From: Chitinophagales bacterium
GTDB taxonomy: Bacteria; Bacteroidota; Bacteroidia; Chitinophagales; UBA2359
NCBI GenBank assembly: GCA_041392475.1
Contig: JAWKLZ010000002.1
Coordinates: 1,682,501 to 1,746,500, forward strand
DNA: 64,000 nt
Direction of reading: 5' to 3'
Part shown: piece after piece, positions 1-7,911 of the stretch
Position numbering within the stretch: position 1 is the stretch's first letter
Layout: each line of letters begins with the position of its first letter
Translations under genes and position numbers: made by a program
Notes under the pieces: model-generated
What the model was told of the DNA's origin: nothing
Database searches by the model: none
What the model saw: only the letters and a program-made list of their open reading frames with translations

Positions 1-1309
1 TATCTGGTTCTAAAACATAGAAAGCAGGGGCAGTTAGTGTAAATCCTTCTGGAGTTGTAAAACTAACGGTATTTTGCAAATCTGTTTCTACATGGACCAG
101 TCTTTGGTCTTCTAAATCATCTGCCGCATCACAAACAGTTGTATTAGCTACTTCATCCACCGTAGGGTATAAACCTCTCACTGTTTTGAAAGTATATCCA
201 GATGGAAAGACCAAATTATCTGCTGTGATATGCACTTCTGAGGGATTGTAAATTATTCTCTCCTCTGGGTTGATATTTGTCAAATCGATATTTTTATCAA
301 TAAAATATTGATGTTTTATTCCATCTACGGGTTCCAGTAAATCATTATCTCCTCTTTCATAACCTGCAGGATATGCTCCTGAAGCATTATTAAGGTGAAA
401 TCCTACTAAGGAAAAAGGAGCAGGATGAATATATTGGTTAGGAGCAGTATTGTTATTATTTACAGCATCTCCTATATTAGGATAGAAGTAAAAACTGGCT
501 GCTTCACATTCTGTAGGAGTTACTTCGTTTTGGGGAAAATAATTAATGGTATTCAAATTATTTGTAGTGGCATCAAAACCAGGAGAAAAATCAATAAAAG
601 GAAGAATTGATATATCATGTTCAGAAGCAGCTGTAGGTTTATCATTTGATGTTGTAAAAGGATATTCTCGCATTTTTGCTATAGTTACATCAATTGGAAA
701 ACTCACTAAATCTATTACCTTTTCAGGACGAACAGTTTGATCTCCGGTACCTACACCACATTCAAGGTAAACCGTATGATTAAATACAGAATGTGGAAGA
801 AAGCCTCCCTGACCACTGATTGGATCCATTTGGTCGAATAAATCACTTACTAATGTATGTTCCCCCGCAGTAGATACTTTATGAACTTGATTTGGTAAAA
901 TAGGATTCCAGTTTGGATCTGACCAGGATTCATTAGCTGGATTGTATATAGCATCATCCAATACCCTAAAAATTCTCTGAGAGTTGCCTGATGCTTCAAA
1001 ATCAGGATAGAAAGGGAAAGAAACCAATTCTATTTTTCGGGTAATAGTATAGTTATCACTAAAATCACCAGGATACCAAGTTCCTTGTAAATTGTCCCAG
1101 TGTAGAAATTCCCTAGGAAAAATTTGATATTCTCCATCATATTCAAATATGGCTAAATTAGTTATTTCGATAGCAGGCTGCCCTGTAAAATCCTGATAAA
1201 TATTAATCACATTCTGCCCCTTCACCTCTCCCATACCAGAAAAGACAAAAAAGAGCAGCAAAAAACGAAGAACAGAAAATCTATCTACCAAACACATAGG
1301 GGGGGGCAT
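1..1309 (-). CDS. Secreted hypothetical protein, N-terminal part (runs off left edge)
   Basis: The minus strand is open from two in-frame ATGs (1309 and 1297) to the left edge with no stop, so this is the first ~436 residues of a longer protein. The N-terminus is a signal peptide: a basic start, a hydrophobic stretch rich in Leu and Phe, then a short-residue region ending near GQN. The mature part is rich in Asn, Thr, Asp and aromatic residues with beta-like segments and few Lys, typical of surface-exposed Bacteroidota proteins. A stretch beginning EVHITADNLVFPSG resembles the adhesin-like or T9SS cargo proteins common in this phylum, but any sorting domain would lie outside the window. I do not recognise a catalytic domain. 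An eight-base C run (coding sense) sits between the two candidate starts; the downstream ATG at 1297 would be unaffected by slippage in it. Confidence 0.75.
   Translation of the reverse strand, partial: MPPPMCLVDRFSVLRFLLLFFVFSGMGEVKGQNVINIYQDFTGQPAIEITNLAIFEYDGEYQIFPREFLHWDNLQGTWYPGDFSDNYTITRKIELVSFPFYPDFEASGNSQRIFRVLDDAIYNPANESWSDPNWNPILPNQVHKVSTAGEHTLVSDLFDQMDPISGQGGFLPHSVFNHTVYLECGVGTGDQTVRPEKVIDLVSFPIDVTIAKMREYPFTTSNDKPTAASEHDISILPFIDFSPGFDATTNNLNTINYFPQNEVTPTECEAASFYFYPNIGDAVNNNNTAPNQYIHPAPFSLVGFHLNNASGAYPAGYERGDNDLLEPVDGIKHQYFIDKNIDLTNINPEERIIYNPSEVHITADNLVFPSGYTFKTVRGLYPTVDEVANTTVCDAADDLEDQRLVHVETDLQNTVSFTTPEGFTLTAPAFYVLEPD
1299..1306. repeat. Eight-base G/C homopolymer at a gene start
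   Basis: There are eight consecutive G on the plus strand, so C8 in the sense of the minus-strand gene. The run lies between the two candidate ATG starts of the secreted protein. Tracts this long next to a start can slip during replication and alter translation. Confidence 0.6.
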
Positions 1310-1675
1310 AATGTATAAAATGCCTTCAAAAAAGAAAAGTGGACTTGTTTCATTGTAAAAATAATTTTGAATTAGAAAAAATAAATATTTAAAGTAATTG
1401 CCGTATTAGTTTTGTTTACAGGCCATTATCTTATTTTTTTCAAATCTCGACCATTGCAGCCACAATTCAAAGGACAGAAAATCAAGAAATTGACACAATT
1501 GATAGCAATTTAAGCTATTATTTTCTCTCTAAACAGGATTAACGATATTTGATTATCAATTATTTATGATTCCATGTTTTCATTGTTTCATTGACACACA
1601 CACATGCCCACCCTTCTCTATCCTGTTTTACCAAAAAATCATTACTTTAGCGGTTGAGATAAAAAGACATCTGCA
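1310..1675. other. Divergent intergenic region
   Basis: This AT-rich gap separates the minus-strand secreted protein from the plus-strand TMTC-like gene, so it should carry promoters for both. The only candidate box I see is TACTTTAG at 1643-1650, one mismatch from TAnnTTTG and about 25 bases before the plus-strand start. A short CA run lies near 1593-1604. No RNA gene or convincing ORF was found. Confidence 0.4.
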
Positions 1676-3712
1676 ATGGCAAAGCATAAAAAATCCAGCT
1701 CTCAGCATCCTTCAAAAACCAACTCTTTTTGGCAACAACATTTTTGGGCAATCCTATGTATAGGTTTGTTCAGTATGGTATTGTATGCACCAACGGTTTC
1801 CTATGACTATGCTTTGGACGATCAGATAGTGATTTTGTCGAATCAATACACAAAGCAGGGATTTTCGGGGATTGGCAAACTGCTGAGTACCGAGAGTATG
1901 GAGGGTTTTTGGGGAGAGCAGAAAAACCTGTTGGCAGGAGGGCGGTACCGTCCGCTTTCGATTGTGACCTTTGCAGTGGAGTGGGAATTGTTTGGTCAAA
2001 ATCCGATGATAGGACACCTCATCAACATTCTTTTGTATGTGCTGACCAACTTGTTGTTGTATCGGATTTTGGTGGCTTTGTTTGCAGCAAAAACCAAGCG
2101 AAAATCAAAAACTCGTTATTGGTTTTTGACCATACCGTTTATAACTACGCTGTTGTTTGTTGCCCACCCTTTGCATACCGAAGTAGTGGCAAACATCAAA
2201 GGCAGGGACGAAATCATGACCTTTTTGGGAGCTTTGGCTGCGCTGTATTTCAGTTTGCAGTATGTGAAACGAGAGCGGATCACGGATTTGATTTGGAGTG
2301 GTTTGTGTTTATTTCTCGCACTACTATCCAAAGAAAATGCCATTACCTTTGTAGGCATTATTCCCCTGACACTCTACTTTTTCACCAAAAGCCCTTTGCG
2401 GCAAATCGGCAAAACGACCTTGCCACTCATTGCAGCAACAGTGGTGTTTTTGGTGATTCGTTGGCGGGTCATAGGGTATTTCTTCAATAGTGGAACAGAG
2501 GTTACCGAATTGCTGAACGACCCGTTTTTGAATGCTTCTTTTGCTCAGAAATATGCCACGATTTTTTCGACGATGGGGTATTATTTGAAGCTCTTGGTTT
2601 TTCCACATCCTTTGACCCATGATTATTACCCAAAAGAATTTCCGATTATTGGCTGGGCAGATTGGCGGGCGATTGCGCCATTGGTGATTTACACTTTATT
2701 GGGTTTGTTTGCGCTGTGGGGATTGAAGCGAAAAAGCATATCGGCTTTTGGTGTGTGGTTTTATCTGCTGAGTTTTTCGATTGTCTCCAACTTGTTTTTT
2801 GCAGTCGGAACGTTTATTAACGAGCGTTTTATGTATATTTCATTGCTCGGTTTCTGTTTGATTGTGGCGTATGGTTTGGTGCGTTATTTGCCGCAATTGT
2901 TGCCGAATGTTGCAGCCAAAAAGTATGTGATTGGAGGGATTGTCGGAGCTTTATTGCTGGCATATTCCTTTCAGACTTTGAGGCGTTTGCCTGCTTGGGA
3001 AAACAATACGACATTGTTTTTGACCGATGTGAAAATTTCTACCAATAGTACGAAGGTGAATACCTCGGCAGGCGGTACGATTTACGAGCGAGCGATTACG
3101 CTGCAAGATGTCGGAGAGAAGCAAAAACTATTGTATCAGGCGATTAAATATCTAACGAAAGCTGTAGAGATTCACCCCCAAAATACGAGTGCGCTGCTGC
3201 TACTGGGAAATGCTTTTTATGCTTTGGATCAAAATATTGACAATGTGTTTGGTGTGTATGCGGCTATTTTTGTGAACAACCCCGATCATGCTGATGCAAC
3301 GAAGAATTTGATGTTGTTTTCGAGGAACATTAAATCGCCTAAAGAAGCGGACAAGTTTATTCGCTTTTATGAAAAATACGTGATTCCTTATGGAGTGAAC
3401 AATGCAACGACTTTTGCAGTGTTGGGAAAACTCTATGGTCAGTATCGGCAGGATGCAGAGAAGGCAATGAAATATTTGGAACAATCTATTGCCATCAATC
3501 CGAATGATGCAAGTGTTTTACAGGATTTGGGGATTGTGTATGGTATGGCAGATTTACACGAGAAAGCATTGAAGGTGAGCCTAAAAGCATTGGAATTGCA
3601 GCCCAACAATACGCAGTTATTGCAGAATATCGGGATAGCTTACCGAAACTTAGGAGATGCCGCAAAGGCAGAGGAATATTTTCAGAGAGCAGAACAAAGG
3701 GGTGGAAAATAA
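1676..3712 (+). CDS. TMTC-like membrane glycosyltransferase with C-terminal TPRs
   Basis: This 678-residue polytopic protein resembles the TMTC/O-mannosyltransferase group (GT-C fold), which transfers sugar from a polyprenyl-phosphate donor on the outer face of the inner membrane. The first TM segment (about residues 25-43) is followed by the acidic pair in YALDDQIVI, where GT-C enzymes carry catalytic acidic residues. Next come GGRYRPLSI, a VAHPLHTEVV stretch and FLALLSKENA, all TMTC-like signatures. About ten TM segments reach residue ~440. The C-terminal 200 residues are soluble TPRs (for example NTSALLLLGNAFYALDQN and NDASVLQDLGIVYGMADLH), which would lie on the periplasmic side. The acceptor cannot be told from sequence. 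A longer upstream frame at 1566 is out of phase and was ignored. Confidence 0.8.
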   Translation: MAKHKKSSSQHPSKTNSFWQQHFWAILCIGLFSMVLYAPTVSYDYALDDQIVILSNQYTKQGFSGIGKLLSTESMEGFWGEQKNLLAGGRYRPLSIVTFAVEWELFGQNPMIGHLINILLYVLTNLLLYRILVALFAAKTKRKSKTRYWFLTIPFITTLLFVAHPLHTEVVANIKGRDEIMTFLGALAALYFSLQYVKRERITDLIWSGLCLFLALLSKENAITFVGIIPLTLYFFTKSPLRQIGKTTLPLIAATVVFLVIRWRVIGYFFNSGTEVTELLNDPFLNASFAQKYATIFSTMGYYLKLLVFPHPLTHDYYPKEFPIIGWADWRAIAPLVIYTLLGLFALWGLKRKSISAFGVWFYLLSFSIVSNLFFAVGTFINERFMYISLLGFCLIVAYGLVRYLPQLLPNVAAKKYVIGGIVGALLLAYSFQTLRRLPAWENNTTLFLTDVKISTNSTKVNTSAGGTIYERAITLQDVGEKQKLLYQAIKYLTKAVEIHPQNTSALLLLGNAFYALDQNIDNVFGVYAAIFVNNPDHADATKNLMLFSRNIKSPKEADKFIRFYEKYVIPYGVNNATTFAVLGKLYGQYRQDAEKAMKYLEQSIAINPNDASVLQDLGIVYGMADLHEKALKVSLKALELQPNNTQLLQNIGIAYRNLGDAAKAEEYFQRAEQRGGK

Positions 3713-3745
3713 TAAAACCTTTGAATTTTCTCAATACAAAATACA

Positions 3746-4204
3746 TTAAATCAACGCTTTTTGCATTCGTTTGTGAGGAATTCCCGCATCCATAAATTCA
3801 CCACTTGTCACTTCAAATCCCAAACTTTCGTAGAAAGCAATCACATAGGTTTGTGCCTCCAAAACCATAAGTTTGAAGCCTTTTTCTGTACCGATTTGAA
3901 GGGCTGCTTCCATCATCCATTTTCCCAAGCCTCTGCCTCTGTGAGATTTGCGGATTACGAAACGCCCCAATTTCACGTTTTCGCCAACAGAAACCAATCG
4001 AAGTGTGCCTACTACTCTTTGTTGGGAATCTAAAACCACCAAATGTTCACATTTGCGGTCATATTCATCTACTTCGAGTTCGATGGGAACCCGCTGTTCC
4101 CACACAAAAACTTCAAATCGCAATTTGATTGCCTCGACCAACAATGGATTTTTTGGGGAAATAAGTTGGATAGAATAATTGTTACTGATGCTTGTTTTAC
4201 TCAT
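3746..4204 (-). CDS. GNAT family N-acetyltransferase
   Basis: This is a 152-residue single-domain GNAT enzyme that transfers an acetyl group from acetyl-CoA to an amine. The N-terminal signature LRFEVFVWEQRVP followed by an acidic run (ELEVDEYD) is typical of the ElaA/YjcF-like subgroup. The acetyl-CoA pyrophosphate loop is RKSHRGRGLGKWM, and FYESLGFEV is the usual C-terminal motif. An upstream in-frame ATG at 4234 would add ten residues; I prefer 4204 because the domain starts directly after it. The gene converges on the TMTC-like gene, with 33 bases between the stops and no terminator hairpin. The substrate is unknown. Confidence 0.85.
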   Translation of the reverse strand: MSKTSISNNYSIQLISPKNPLLVEAIKLRFEVFVWEQRVPIELEVDEYDRKCEHLVVLDSQQRVVGTLRLVSVGENVKLGRFVIRKSHRGRGLGKWMMEAALQIGTEKGFKLMVLEAQTYVIAFYESLGFEVTSGEFMDAGIPHKRMQKALI

Positions 4205-4234
4205 GGACTTAGGTTTTTGAAGGTAAAGGTACAT

Positions 4235-4874
4235 TATCAGAAAGGGTTTGGGCTATAAAGATAATGGAAAATAACCATCTTATTGCTTTCTAATTGTGTC
4301 ATCTAACTTAACAAATCAATTTTTATTCCATAATTATTTGCTCTGCCATGTTTCCCGTATTCTTTTGTCTATTTGGATAATAAATGTTCATAGCAAAATA
4401 TTTGTTATCAATCATTTCTATAGAATTTTCGTATAATTATTTATCCTAAAAAACATTCTTATTTGTGTTATATAACCAAACGGTGACATTTCTTTATGGG
4501 CAAGCTGGCAATAATACGAAACTTTTTAGGAACGAGTAATTGGATAAAACAAGAATCCTTACTTTTTTCTTTAATTGCTGATTACCAATAATTTGAGTCT
4601 AATGCATCAATGCGTTAAGATTTTGGTTATCAATTTTTTATATCTCGCATCTCGCTTGCTACTTCTTTCGCCCAAAGTTCATAGAGTATTGAAAGAAGAA
4701 GTAGCAAGAATAGGCAGTTGTATTTCATGGTTGGATATTAAGTACCCAATCAAATTTAATGGTTTAGAGAATATTTGAAAACGAGCAAGTTATCGTTTCA
4801 AAATGCACTAATAATTAAGAACGGGTACTTATAAGGGTGATTTCCAAAAGTGAGGGAAGTATTCATTATCGTTC
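4235..4874. other. 640-bp intergenic region with an imperfect inverted repeat
   Basis: This AT-rich stretch lies between the GNAT and response-regulator genes. The one structure I see is an imperfect inverted repeat: a 15-base left arm at 4655-4669 (CTTGCTACTTCTTTC) and its complement at 4691-4708 with three extra bases, separated by 21 bases. The 67-codon frame at 4575-4778 that spans it has no recognisable protein character. The repeat could be a degraded element end or a transcript hairpin. Confidence 0.4.
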
Positions 4875-5642
4875 TCACCTGTTCAACCATTCCTTAAATT
4901 CCTTTGTACGTTTGCGGCTCACAATAAATTCTTGTTCTTTTCCCTGGCTCATGTCCAATTTGAAGCGGTGATTGAACCAAGAATGTATCTTATGAATCGC
5001 TTCAATGTGAATGATTTGCTGACGGTTGATGCGAAAAAATAGGCTTGGGTCGAGTTGATTTTGCAGTTGCTCCAATGACTCATCGAGCGTATGTCGCTTG
5101 CCTTTGATATCCACCAAAAAAGTCAATCCGTCTTCAGAATAGAGGTAGGTCACCACATCACTCGATAAATACTCCCAAGTTTGCCCATGCTTCAATAAAA
5201 AACGACTTTTGTAGGGTCTGGATTCCGAGATTTGTTGGAGTAAACTTTGAAGACTATTGTTGTTGAAGGAAACTTTTGTAGCTTGTTGGTGGTAACGGTG
5301 AAATTTTCCCAAAGCAGTCGCCAATTCCTCTTTTTCAATGGGTTTGAGCAAATAATCCACACTGTTCACCTTAAAAGCCTGCAAACTATACCTGTCAAAA
5401 GCGGTGGTGAAAATAACTGGACAATTAACCTCTACCTGCCGAAAAATATCAAAACTCAATCCATCTGCCAACTGAATGTCCATAAACACCAAATCGGGCA
5501 TTTCCTTGTTTTGAAACCATTCAACCGCATCTTCTACACTGTCCAAAGTTTCCAAAATAGTGGACTGTGGTTCGAGTGTGGTTAACAATTCTGTAAGCAT
5601 TTTTGCTGCATGGTATTCGTCTTCGATGATTAAAAATTTCAT
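4875..5642 (-). CDS. LytTR-family two-component response regulator
   Basis: This 255-residue regulator has an N-terminal receiver domain (residues ~1-120) and a C-terminal LytTR DNA-binding domain (~150-255). The receiver shows the acidic pocket at E7-D8-E9, the phospho-acceptor D55 in VFMDIQLADG, T80 in VIFTTAF and K100 in YLLKP. The LytTR part carries the family pattern VVTYLYSEDGLTF and FFRINRQQIIHIEAI. The partner is very likely the LytS-type kinase at 6737-7894, with the methyltransferase gene in between. All these genes share a strand with the TonB-dependent receptor, suggesting one regulatory unit. Confidence 0.93.
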   Translation of the reverse strand: MKFLIIEDEYHAAKMLTELLTTLEPQSTILETLDSVEDAVEWFQNKEMPDLVFMDIQLADGLSFDIFRQVEVNCPVIFTTAFDRYSLQAFKVNSVDYLLKPIEKEELATALGKFHRYHQQATKVSFNNNSLQSLLQQISESRPYKSRFLLKHGQTWEYLSSDVVTYLYSEDGLTFLVDIKGKRHTLDESLEQLQNQLDPSLFFRINRQQIIHIEAIHKIHSWFNHRFKLDMSQGKEQEFIVSRKRTKEFKEWLNR

Positions 5643-5692
5643 GGTTGAATTGTAAAATTGCTATATAGTTAAATTGTTTTTCTCGCTGATTA

Positions 5693-6346
5693 TTAATGTT
5701 TTTTGCAAAGAATATAAGCCCGTTTACTTGGGTACTCTTTACCGTGGTAAGGATAACGCACAAAAGCATCCACAATCGTCCACCCACAATCTTTCAACAT
5801 TTCGAGTACTTTATCGGCATCAAAAAAGTGAAAATTCACCTCCACTTTTTCCTCCAACAAATCTGCTACTGCCATGACCTGTTCTTCGGTATGAAAACTA
5901 AATAGAAACTGTCCATCTGTTTGAGTGACTCGATGGATTTCGGTCAAAGCTTGCGCCAATTCTGCCTCATTGAAGTGAACGATGGCATAGAAAGCCAATA
6001 TTGCAGCAAAATGATAGTCAGGATATTGTAGCTCCAAAATGTTGCCTACTTCAAAATCAATCGTTGGGCATAAACTTTGCGCCATAACAATCATTTCTGG
6101 AGACAAATCAATCCCTACAATGTTTTTTGCTCCAAAATTTTGCAGAAAAGCAGTCGTGTGTCCACAGCCACAGCCCAAATCTGCAATCTTGCCTTTATCG
6201 TCATTGTCTGCCGCAAAACGACTCAATACCATGCGGTCAAGCGGTTTATAAGCCAATTCTCCGAAAAATTGGTCAGCGTATTTTGCAGCTACTTTGTTAT
6301 AGCAGTTGATGATATTTTGTTTTTGGTACATAGTTGAAGGAGTCAT
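5693..6346 (-). CDS. Class I SAM-dependent methyltransferase
   Basis: This 217-residue Rossmann-fold methyltransferase has motif I IADLGCGCGHTTAFL (residues ~54-68), an acidic motif II GIDLSPEMI, a post-motif region FAAILAFYAIVHF and the motif GQFLFSFH. The layout matches small-molecule methyltransferases of the UbiE/Methyltransf_11 type; the substrate cannot be read from the sequence. It sits 50 bases upstream of the LytTR regulator on the same strand. An internal Met at 6331 is a possible alternative start. Confidence 0.88.
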   Translation of the reverse strand: MTPSTMYQKQNIINCYNKVAAKYADQFFGELAYKPLDRMVLSRFAADNDDKGKIADLGCGCGHTTAFLQNFGAKNIVGIDLSPEMIVMAQSLCPTIDFEVGNILELQYPDYHFAAILAFYAIVHFNEAELAQALTEIHRVTQTDGQFLFSFHTEEQVMAVADLLEEKVEVNFHFFDADKVLEMLKDCGWTIVDAFVRYPYHGKEYPSKRAYILCKKH

Positions 6347-6476
6347 TTTTTGTCAATGTATTTGTCGGGTTTGTTAACAGAGGGTAAGCTAATTTTGTCA
6401 TTGTCAAAAGTAAAATAAGTCTCTAAGGTTTAACAAATAAATCATCACATTTTTTTAACCCAATATAAATACTACT

Positions 6477-6647
6477 ATGATAGACACTTGCAAAACTTTG
6501 AGCGAAGATGCCTTGAACATGGTTCAAAACACCATTAAAAATTCCTCGTTGGATATCTATTCTACTACTCAGCCAGGTGGAAGCATTCATGATTCTCTTT
6601 GGGATTTGTATTTGAAGAACCAAAAGAAATACCAAGAACAGAAATGA
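6477..6647 (+). CDS. Candidate 56-residue small protein
   Basis: A plus-strand frame starts MIDTCKTLSEDALNMVQ and ends LKNQKKYQEQK with a TGA stop. It fills the otherwise empty 390-bp gap between the methyltransferase and kinase genes, antisense to both. Its composition is protein-like: amphipathic, with a Lys/Gln-rich charged C-terminus and no low-complexity run. I recognise no family. The overlapping 70-codon minus-strand frame is cysteine- and isoleucine-rich and less convincing. Confidence 0.35.
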   Translation: MIDTCKTLSEDALNMVQNTIKNSSLDIYSTTQPGGSIHDSLWDLYLKNQKKYQEQK

Positions 6648-6736
6648 AACACAGGCAAAAATTCAACTATCAATCAATATTTTGAAGCTTGAATTTTTAG
6701 TGCTTGAAGTCAGTATAAATATTTGATTAACAATGT

Positions 6737-7894
6737 TTAATTAACTTGTGCAACTCCAATCAAAGGCAAACTCACTTCAAAAAAATCTTCCGTTTCTAAA
6801 ATATCCACGCTTTGTTCGGTAAACAAACGGTAGCGGGTTTTGATATTTTCCAAGCCCACTTTAGTAGAGTGCATCACCTGTTGTTTGCGTTGAAGGTTGT
6901 TGCGAACCTGCAATTTTTGTTGGTCATTCACAAACACTTCAATGGTTAGGGGTTTGTTTTTAGAAATAATATTGTGTTTGATGGTATTTTCAAACAAAAT
7001 TTGCATACTCAAAGGCACGATTTTATGGTGCATATATTGGGGCGGAATGTTCATCTGAACGTGTAAGTTTCCTCTAAAACGTTCTTCTTGGAGAAAAACA
7101 TAGGATTGGACAAAATCCAATTCTTCCTGCAATTCTATCAAAGGCTCTTCTCGACTCTCTAAAATATAGCGATAGACTTTCGACAACTTCTTCAAAAACT
7201 GCTTTGCCAATTCGGGATTATCCCCTACAATACTCATCAAAGTATTGAGACTATTGAACAAAAAATGGGGATTCACCTGATTCCTAAGCCCTTGCCATTG
7301 TGAACGTAAATGAGCCTGTTTGACCTCCTCTTTTTCTATGATTGATTGTCGGAGTTGGGTGTAAAAATAGATACTCTCATAAATGGACATAATTAAGAAC
7401 GAAATCATCAGGGTAATGCCCACTCCTTGCTTATATGAATACGATTTAATGAGTTCTTTATCAGTACACCACACAAAAAAAATGATACTTGCCTTCAACA
7501 ATGCGCCCCAAGCGAAGGCAAGAAAAATGGAGGTGATAATCTCCCAAACAATGCGTTTTTGGACATCTTCAAAATCAGGGAATTTTTGTCGTAAACGAAC
7601 CAAAGCCCAGCGATGAACTATCCAATGACCTCCTACAAAATACATAGAATGAATCCACCATTCATGGAAATTCGCAAAGTTTTTGGATAAATCCACATTG
7701 AAGAACAAAAGTGGAATGATTAATCCAAAAAAAGGAACTCCTACAATGAATAGCCAAGTATCGTCAAATCCTAAGTATTTTTTGCGTATGGTCTTGGAGA
7801 ATATCAATGTATAAATAATTGTATGGCTATAAAAACATATAATTGACGAATTGTGTGACGGCGAAATTATAAAAACCATTTTACAATCACACAA
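6737..7894 (-). CDS. LytS/YehU-type sensor histidine kinase
   Basis: This inner-membrane sensor kinase has about four TM segments in residues ~45-180 and then the His_kinase domain found in partners of LytTR regulators. The phospho-acceptor is H210 in NQVNPHFLFNSLNTL. The ATP-binding part has the N-box-like MQILFENTIKHNI and the glycine-containing TKVGLENIKTRY. The start is uncertain: the first ATG (7894) gives an unusual Cys-rich lead, with a second ATG at 7879 and a TTG at 7807 just before FSKTIRKKYLG, where family members tend to begin. The gene begins 17 bases after the TonB-dependent receptor stop, so the two are probably co-transcribed. Confidence 0.92.
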   Translation of the reverse strand: MCDCKMVFIISPSHNSSIICFYSHTIIYTLIFSKTIRKKYLGFDDTWLFIVGVPFFGLIIPLLFFNVDLSKNFANFHEWWIHSMYFVGGHWIVHRWALVRLRQKFPDFEDVQKRIVWEIITSIFLAFAWGALLKASIIFFVWCTDKELIKSYSYKQGVGITLMISFLIMSIYESIYFYTQLRQSIIEKEEVKQAHLRSQWQGLRNQVNPHFLFNSLNTLMSIVGDNPELAKQFLKKLSKVYRYILESREEPLIELQEELDFVQSYVFLQEERFRGNLHVQMNIPPQYMHHKIVPLSMQILFENTIKHNIISKNKPLTIEVFVNDQQKLQVRNNLQRKQQVMHSTKVGLENIKTRYRLFTEQSVDILETEDFFEVSLPLIGVAQVN

Positions 7895-7911
7895 TTCCTC
7901 AATTTGTCAAT

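Noticed and set aside
425..740. Two short plus-strand frames in the first kilobase
   Set aside because: They are antisense to a continuous coding frame on the minus strand that reads as a good secreted protein.
4575..4778. 67-codon plus-strand frame
   Set aside because: Odd composition, spans the inverted repeat, no promoter and no recognisable feature.
6423..6635. 70-codon minus-strand frame between the kinase and methyltransferase genes
   Set aside because: It overlaps the better plus-strand candidate at 6477-6647 and shows no domain or leader.
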